Positions 59,841-64,000 of a DNA stretch of 64,000 bases are shown here, in pieces; within the stretch, counting starts at the first letter, position 1; the number at the start of each line of letters is the position of its first letter. The notes beneath the pieces were generated by a model that was not told where the DNA came from, searched no databases, and saw only the letters and a list, made by a program, of their open reading frames with translations. The stretch is from Ascaphus truei (Eukaryota; Chordata; Amphibia; Anura; Ascaphidae). The translations under genes and the position numbers were made by a program. The stretch covers positions 62,001 to 126,000 of the forward strand of contig WSYH01000662.1 of assembly GCA_036426205.1 (NCBI GenBank), read 5' to 3'.

Positions 59841-60130
59841 CATCATTTAAGGCAATGACGCTCAAACCAATCAGAATTGCTGTGCGCTTTGCCTTAAGAC
59901 GTCACCCGGCACCAACAAACACGCCGGCCTCTATATGGTACGGTAGCCAATCAGAGCGTGGGGAACTCAATCCCAACTCTGATTGTGGCTCTGGAAGACA
60001 ATAGTGACTGAGACTTTTGCTTCAACCAATCAGAGTTGGGATTTCATTCCCATGCTCTGATGCTACCGTACCGAAGGTGTTGCGCGGCCATCTTTGTTGT
60101 GATGACGTCATCTTAAAGGCAAGTGAAGCT
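59840..60130. repeat. Nested direct and inverted repeats
   Basis: A 45-50-bp direct repeat begins GATGACATCAT at 59,838 and GATGACGTCAT at 60,099. Between them an inverted repeat of about 50 bp pairs 59,937-59,990 with 60,022-60,072 (ccaatcagag...tctgattg types). Confidence 0.6.
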
Positions 60131-60164
60131 CAAGCCATTCTGATTGGCTGCATCATTGCACTCC

Positions 60165-60632
60165 CCGGGGGACCCTGCATTGTGAGCCCGGGAGCCCCCG
60201 ACCCCGCGGGGTCAGCCGGGGACACTTGCATGACCCCCGGCCTCCCTCAGGGAACCCCGGCGGGGTCGCCGGGGACACCCGCGGCCTGTTGTATGGGTTG
60301 TGCGCACGCAAAACTGTAAACAAATACATTTCAAAGTCCAACTTTTTTTCACACCTGCCTTGAGCTGGTGATCTTCTTTGAACGCAACTCTTTCGCGTAC
60401 GATAACTTTGCGTAGCTTAGTGAATCCCGGAGAAGGCAGAATTAACGCAAACAGTTTATCGTACGAGCAAAGTTTGGACTTTGAAAAATTTCCAGGAAAA
60501 AGTCACTTTAAAAAGCAAAGTGCCTGTTTTTGTGTGGCTTAGTGAATCGTTTTTTCGACGTAACATCACGTTCTAAGAGCACTTTGCGCTCTATAAACAC
60601 GACTTACGGAGCTATATGCATAGCCCCTAGTG
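60165..60632 (-). mobile_element. Harbinger-like MITE end, related to 39,549
   Basis: The reverse complement begins CTAGGGGCTATGCATATAGC and follows the left end of the giant element through the GTACGATAA blocks and the GC-rich minisatellite (60,165-60,285). It is a second copy of that end in opposite orientation. Confidence 0.65.
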
Positions 60633-61034
60633 TACTACAGTATATACATCTATATATGTCTAACCCATAATGGGCTGCTGTTTATGTTACCCTTTGCTCA
60701 ATACCAGGTAGCTACATGAGGTTTACTTTATACCCACCTATTAGTCAACTATAGACATGCAGCGGATTATTAGCTACTCTGTGTAAAGGCCAGTTTACTT
60801 TACCATCTTCTCTATCCTGTGTCTAAATATATATATAGCAGTTTTCATTATACTGCTCAAAACATTATTACTGCAGATACTATCTGTGCTATTTAGCCAG
60901 GGTTTCTTCCCAGTTTGTTGTGAATTATTGTTTATCTTGTCTACTTTCCTGAACCGAAGTTTACCATTCTATTATTAGCAATAGCGCAGGTCCAGTATCA
61001 GTGGGCCATTTAGCCTAATTTTGTAACACTAGTG

Positions 61035-61535
61035 TGATTCTTAGGCTTGTTTTATAGTTGGCCTGTGCGAACGCTCGTGCACGTGATGCCACTTTTTGTG
61101 TGCACGGGTCCGTGCTCTGTGAGCGACAGGCTTGAAGTGGTATGTGTGTTTGTGTGTCACTGGGGAAGCTGTGGTTGTGGTGTGTGTGTGTTGTGTGTGT
61201 GTGGTGTGTGTGTGTGGTGTGTGTGTGTGGTGTGTGTGTGTGTGTGTGTTTGTGTGTTGTGTGTGTGTGTGTGGTGTTGTGTGTGTGTGTGTGTATGTGT
61301 GTCTACGGTGTGATCATTTACCATTTTTATCCTCCTTTTTTAATCAAGCCCTAGATATTATCCCTTATGCACGTTCTATAATATATAATACACACACATA
61401 CACTACAACATACATAATCCATCACATAAACACGTTGAAAGGGGTGTAGTGCGCGAAAAATTCTTTGGGATCTTCCCCCCGATCGGCCGGCTCCACGCTC
61501 ACTGCCTTGCGCGCGCGTGTAGCCTTAGTATAGGA
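61035..61535. mobile_element. Possible MITE around a TG repeat
   Basis: The ends TTAGGCTTG and, reverse-complemented, CTAAGGCTAC bracket a GC-rich block with a TG microsatellite. Similar in style to the MITE at 34,184 but not closely alike. Confidence 0.3.
61176..61302. repeat. (TG)n microsatellite
   Basis: TG dinucleotides with TTG and GG interruptions. Confidence 0.92.
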
Positions 61536-62607
61536 CGGCTGGCTAACCACAACCAATTATAAGTGCCAAGCACGCACGGCGGAGCAAGCGCCCCCACTAT
61601 ATTATGGTCCTTATACCAGTCATCTTTACTCCACACACAGAGGATTTAATACAGCTAAAGTGCGTTCATGAGTGAACCTTCTAGTCCACCTCCTTTTAGT
61701 GCTCATATTGTTGGGTTATACCTAGTTATTACCAATATCTACCTATTTATTTGGTTCAGGCACACAGTTGTTATTTGGTGTGTGCTTCACTGTATACAGT
61801 GGCGACACAGTTTATTCTAATGCGGCTAGAGCCGCAAGCCGCGAGGTTTCCCGGCTTTTTTATTGAATTCCCTCGGTATGCCGCGCATCACCGATGCGCG
61901 GTCACGCTTCATCGGGAGCGTGCGCGCACGGCGTGAGTGCCCAGGGCTCGCCGAAAGGAGCCCTGGTGTCCTGAGATGTGGGGATGGCGGTGGGCGGCAC
62001 CGGGGGACCCGGTGGACCCGGAGAGGGGAGGGGGGTGCCTCGATCAGAGGACCGATCTTCCGAGGCTCCGGCATGCGCACGGGACACCTCGGCGTGCGCC
62101 CGGTATCTGTTGTGGCCGAGACCGGGCAAATGTAAGAATAAACTTTGGCGGTACAATATATCTGTTCACTGTTACTGTAAGAAAAAATGTGTGTGGTGCT
62201 CTCAAAACAATACTTAAGCCAGATATGTATATAACAGGAAAACAACCCTTGGATAAGTATATATAATGTCTCTAGGAATGTAGCCCGGTAATGACAAACC
62301 CACAAACCATGCAGTAAGGAAATGCAATAATACCAGCAGGTGACCGGAGATGAAACATTCCGATGACTTGAAACAATATAATGCGACAATATGGAACAAA
62401 CTCACTTGGGAATCTTCATCCACCATCAGCAGCAAGTCAATTAGTTCCAATGTCCAGGGTTGAATGTGCATCCGTAGAAAGTACTCAGAGGTGGAACGTG
62501 AAGAAAAAACGAAGCACCAAGTCCACGCTGTAGAATAGCAATGACACCAACAGGGATACGTACCAAAAAATAAGCTGTTTAATAGGATCCAGACAAATTA
62601 ACAAACA

Positions 62608-62648
62608 CACCTACGCGTTTTCGGACCTCAACAGTCCTTTACAAGGTG
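62608..62648 (-). ncRNA. Hammerhead-like motif, left arm
   Basis: On the minus strand: CACC, a degraded core (TTGTAAA), GGAC-stem-GTCC, GAAA, ACGCGT, A, GGTG closing stem I (four pairs). Confidence 0.4.
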
Positions 62649-63087
62649 AATACAAACCGTAAGTAATGGAGCGCCATTTATACTCACTTAAACCGATGTA
62701 GCCCAATCGCGGAACATATTCCCATACGTCACGCGGTCGCGTAGATAACCTGTGACCCATGACGTGCGTCGCGTAGTTACGCTGCATAATGCGTGCCCTG
62801 GGGTGGCGCCATGCGCGAAGGGGGTGGGAGAATCACTGCACCCGCGCATGAGCACATGCACCCGATGCTAGTGCCTCCCACTCCATGGAAAGATAGACGC
62901 TTGACGTCACTCCCGTCACGAACATGTGACCACAAAGGTCAATGCTAGGCGCAGCTAGGCAAGCGAGCCCAATGCGTCCCAAAGTGCATAATACAAAACA
63001 AACACACTCTTTATTGACATACAAAAAAAAATTATAAAACACTCCTAATGAGGAAATATTGTACAAATGATGAGGACTTTGTAAACA

Positions 63088-63475
63088 CAATCTGAGGAGC
63101 TGATGGAGCGTTTTGAAGCTAGAGGTTATCCAAAAGACGATCTCAAAAGACACTCAGGAAGTAAGAAATTTGGATAGATCTGCTTTGCTCAAAAGAGTAC
63201 AAAATAGGAAAGATAAAAAATCTACCAATTTTCATATTTTGTTTACTCAACATAACAATCAATCTAACAACATTGAGAATCCATTTCACAAACATTGGGG
63301 AGTGCTAAGCGCAGATCCTTTATAAAAACTGTATGACGAGGGTCCTAAGATAGTATTCAGTAGAGCTAAAACATTGCGAACTTGTATCTGGCAGTTGTTC
63401 ACTTCAGACAAATCAGTGATAAGAAATTACCTAAGGGCAACTATGCATGTTCAAAGTGCGATTAGGCTACATGCG
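63088..63475 (+). pseudogene. Penelope-like reverse transcriptase C-terminal fragment
   Basis: ELMERFEARGYPKDDLK is followed, after a one-base frame change near 63,145, by DRSALLKRVQNRK, FHILFTQHNNQSNNI and HKHWGVLSADPL. After an in-frame TAA it continues GPKIVFSRAKTLRTC. Another frame change gives the zinc-finger-like KGNYACSKCD. The order RGYP, FxTQ, KHW.xLxxDP, P+IxF.RAxTLR, CxxC is that of the RT thumb and linker in Penelope-like elements (Neptune/Poseidon type). The GIY-YIG endonuclease is not seen. Confidence 0.75.
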
Positions 63476-63520
63476 GTTAAGTGAGTATAAATGGCGCTCC
63501 ATTTACTTACAGTGTGTTTT

Positions 63521-63560
63521 CACCTTGATATAGGACGCTGAGGTCCGAAACGCATAGGTG
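63521..63560 (+). ncRNA. Hammerhead-like motif, right arm
   Basis: CACC (63,521-524), degraded core TTGATATA, stem II GGAC/GTCC (63,533-536 with 63,543-546), GAAA (63,547-550), then GGTG (63,557-560) pairing with CACC. Confidence 0.45.
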
Positions 63561-64000
63561 TGTTTGTTACTTTGTCTGGATCCTATTAACACATCTTATT
63601 TTGGTACGTATCCCTGTTGGTGTCATTGCTATTCTACAGCTGGAACTTGGTGCTTCGTTTTTTTTCACTGTTCCACATTCTGAGTACTGTCTACGGATGC
63701 ACATTCAACCCTGACATTGGACTCAATTGACTTGCTGCTGATGGTGGATGAAGATTCCCAATGAGTTCGTTCCATATGTCCCATTATATTGTTTCAAGTC
63801 ATAGGATGTTTCATCTACCGGTCACCTGCTGGTGTTATTGACATTTCCTTACTGCATGTTTGTGGGTTTGTCATTACCGGGCTACATTCCTAGAGACATT
63901 ATAATACTATCCAAGGGTTGTTTTCCTGTTATATACATATCTGGCTTAGTATTGTCTTGAGAGCACACACACATTTTTTCCAATAGTATCTCTTAGTGTG

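Larger units (their letters stand above)
62186..63975. mobile_element. Penelope-like element with inverted arms
   Basis: The left arm (62,186-62,692, minus) and right arm (63,476-63,975, plus) are inverted copies of about 500 bp. They flank a CpG-rich block (62,700-62,990) and a reverse transcriptase remnant (63,088-63,475). Each arm holds a hammerhead-like motif. Penelope-like elements are known for long terminal repeats in direct or inverted order and for hammerhead motifs in them, so the reading is consistent. Confidence 0.75.

Noticed and set aside
61047..61449. Cys/Val-rich readings
   Set aside because: Translation of the TG microsatellite.

Overview
The window looks like a stretch of a large, repeat-rich vertebrate genome, most likely an amphibian (probably a frog). 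The basis is one host gene with vertebrate-type introns (the 3' end of a contactin-associated-protein-like gene, best match CNTNAP5) plus a mix of repeats typical of such genomes: a Gmr1-type Ty3/Gypsy element, L1-superfamily LINEs, Penelope-like elements, Harbinger-type MYB-like genes, Sushi-ichi-type gag, hAT-like MITEs and hammerhead-bearing repeats. The species call is inference.

Layout. 1-2 kb: AT-rich DNA with a small forkhead-like fragment. 3.4-8 kb: a decayed four-exon minus-strand MYB/SANT-like gene of Harbinger type. 8-17 kb: LINE pieces, simple repeats, a tRNA-derived SINE and two decayed hammerhead-like repeats. 17.19-24.10 kb: a complete but dead LTR retrotransposon with 5-bp target duplications, a tRNA-Leu primer site and integrase placed before reverse transcriptase. 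24.96-35.21 kb: the last three coding exons of the CNTNAP gene on the plus strand. The last intron (9.1 kb) holds an antisense 5.8-kb L1, a 1.06-kb foldback flanked by a 13-bp duplication, and a hAT-like MITE. 35.2-36.2 kb: 3' UTR and another hammerhead-like foldback. 38.6-39.5 kb: a hAT-like element. 39.55-53.89 kb: a possible very large Harbinger-like element whose ends are inverted copies of each other over more than 1 kb. Nested inside it are a kelch-repeat fragment, RTE and L1 pieces, a Sushi-ichi gag remnant and a 4.73-kb transposon. 55.4-55.8 kb: two spliced exons of an unrecognised product. 57.3-58.9 kb: a foldback and a 410-420-bp tandem repeat with hammerhead ribozymes. 62.2-64 kb: a Penelope-like element with inverted arms.

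The most interesting unit is the 4.73-kb transposon at 45,052-49,782. It has imperfect terminal inverted repeats and a TA target duplication, and it interrupts an L1 reading frame that becomes continuous when the insert and one TA are removed. It carries no visible transposase. It has two convergent genes for DNA-binding proteins: a BEN-domain protein (plus strand) and a forkhead-domain protein with altered recognition-helix residues (minus strand).

The second theme is hammerhead ribozymes. The tandem repeat at 57.8-58.9 kb carries a clear hammerhead on the minus strand. Several unrelated-looking dispersed repeats share a similar fold with different but complementary stem sequences; one of them is the Penelope-like element. 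Nearly every mobile gene here is broken by stops or frameshifts. The CNTNAP exons look intact.
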